Shown here: positions 57,818-58,455 of the stretch, one piece after another | How positions within the stretch are numbered: the first letter of the stretch is position 1 | Layout of the letters: every line of letters starts with the position of its first letter | NCBI GenBank assembly: GCA_019745565.1 | Contig: JAIESW010000008.1 | Span: forward strand, 1-58,455 | Direction of reading: 5' to 3' | DNA: 58,455 nt | DNA from: Burkholderiales bacterium | GTDB lineage: Bacteria; Pseudomonadota; Gammaproteobacteria; Burkholderiales; Ga0077523 | Position numbers and translations under genes: made by a program | Notes under the pieces: generated by a model | Seen by the model: the letters and a program-made list of their open reading frames with translations, nothing else | The model's database searches: none | Told to the model about the DNA's origin: nothing

Positions 57818-58455
57818 ATGACCGACTCCACCATCGTCCGCATCCGCGGCCGCCGCATCTGGGATTCGCGCGGCCGCCCCACCGTCGAGGCCGAAGTCCA
57901 TCTCGCGGGCGGCGCCGTCGGCCGCGCCATCGCGCCTGCCGGCGCATCACGCGGCACCCACGAAGCCATCGACCTGCGCGACGGCGGAACGAAACTGGGT
58001 GGACTGGATGTGGCGCGCGCGGTGGCGAACGTCAACGGCGAGATCGCGCATCGGTTGGCAGGCATGAACGCCACCGACCAAGCCGCGGTGGATGCCGCAT
58101 TGATCGCGCTCGACGGAACGCCGAACAAAGCCCGGCTCGGAGGTAACGCGACCATCGCGGTCTCGCTGGCCGTGCTGCATGCCGCAGCAGCAGCGCACGG
58201 CGAATCGCTATGGTCCTATCTCGCCGCCGGCAAGCCGGTGCGGCTGCCGCTGCCCGAGATCCAGATCTTCGGTGGTGGTGCCCATGCCGGCCGTCGCGTC
58301 GATATCCAGGACTTTATGGTGATGGCGCTCGGTGCCGGCAGCTTCGACGAAGCGCTGGTGATGACGGCCGAGGTGTACCGCGCCGCCGGCCAACTGATGA
58401 GCGATGCCGGCAAGCTGGCCGGCGTCGCCGACGAGGGCGGCTTCTGGCCGCTGTT
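57818..58455 (+). CDS. Divergent enolase-family protein (partial, runs off the window)
   Basis: The first 212 codons of an enolase-superfamily protein. Conserved enolase features are RRIWDSRGRPTVEAEVHLAG and the AGASRGTHEAIDLRDGG loop, where a threonine of the mobile loop (GASTG) is replaced by arginine (GASRG). In the GGGAHAGRRVDIQDFMVMAL segment the usual QEF glutamate (E168 in yeast) is aspartate. The ADEGG motif keeps the second catalytic glutamate. This is a paralogue, not the housekeeping eno, which normally keeps those residues. It follows the kinase and VOC genes closely, suggesting a joint pathway. Confidence 0.8.
   Translation, partial: MTDSTIVRIRGRRIWDSRGRPTVEAEVHLAGGAVGRAIAPAGASRGTHEAIDLRDGGTKLGGLDVARAVANVNGEIAHRLAGMNATDQAAVDAALIALDGTPNKARLGGNATIAVSLAVLHAAAAAHGESLWSYLAAGKPVRLPLPEIQIFGGGAHAGRRVDIQDFMVMALGAGSFDEALVMTAEVYRAAGQLMSDAGKLAGVADEGGFWPL

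Noticed and set aside
1..58455. tRNA, rRNA, CRISPR array, insertion sequence or prophage
   Set aside because: No cloverleaf-like sequence, ribosomal motif, regular spacer array, transposase or integrase was found by reading both strands.

Overview
The window is 58.5 kb of high-GC, densely coded chromosomal DNA that looks like a betaproteobacterium (Burkholderiales or a close order). The indications are a Bug/TctC-type solute receptor beside a CaiB-type CoA transferase, a UrtABCDE plus formamidase (FmdAB) locus, PEP-CTERM/exosortase-type acyltransferase, and many short interspersed palindromic repeats. I see no tRNA, rRNA, CRISPR array, phage or transposase gene. Most of the window reads as ordinary core and metabolic chromosome.

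Region by region. 1-1.1 kb: the end of an unknown gene converging on an orphan ParA ATPase. 1.25-12.9 kb: the most distinctive locus. A LuxR-type response regulator and a very large membrane protein that joins an NCS1 (purine/cytosine/allantoin-type) permease, a cysteine-rich linker, a histidine kinase and a receiver domain are transcribed away from a five-gene urea/short-chain-amide ABC importer (urtABCDE-like), formamidase fmdA and the zinc-ribbon protein fmdB. The intergenic region between them carries a perfect 12-bp inverted repeat and a degenerate second copy. I infer a sensor-importer-hydrolase system for formamide, urea or a related small nitrogen compound, with the transporter domain acting as input. 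13-22.7 kb: mixed housekeeping and accessory genes (SUMF1-fold lipid-side protein, DUF488, glycine-zipper protein, MOSC protein, exosortase-associated acyltransferase, SDR oxidoreductase, LEA-type lipoprotein, B3/B4 protein, Tat-exported amine oxidase, ArnT-like glycosyltransferase). 22.7-25.5 kb: a solute-binding protein followed by exbB-exbD-tonB. 25.6-31 kb: a RidA remnant, YciI protein, DMT exporter, alpha/beta hydrolase, two small secreted proteins, acyl-CoA dehydrogenase. 31-33.6 kb: a CYTH protein with a histone-like basic tail next to a triphosphate-tunnel (CYTH-like) domain fused to a Ppx/GppA phosphatase, probably polyphosphate metabolism. 33.7-39.6 kb: CoA transferase, Bug receptor, LarA-like protein, cupin, secreted protein, NitT/TauT-type receptor. 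39.7-45.6 kb: topoisomerase IV genes parC and parE separated by a small secreted-protein gene and repeat clusters, plus a winged-helix regulator with a palindrome at its start. 45.6-50 kb: RraA-like aldolase, SMP-30 lactonase, SelO AMPylase, agmatinase-family ureohydrolase. 50-52.6 kb: small proteins and a DUF6544-type gene remnant. 52.7-58.5 kb: EF-G-like GTPase, glycerol kinase, then a kinase, a VOC protein and a divergent enolase paralogue running off the end of the window.

Three repeat families interrupt the coding: a heptameric palindrome near 0.2 kb, an 82-bp tandem pair inside the urt operon, and a REP/BIME-like family of paired hairpins at six sites. Three FNR/Anr-like boxes (TTGAT-N4-GTCAA and one close variant) lie upstream of small or polyphosphate-related genes, which suggests oxygen-responsive control.
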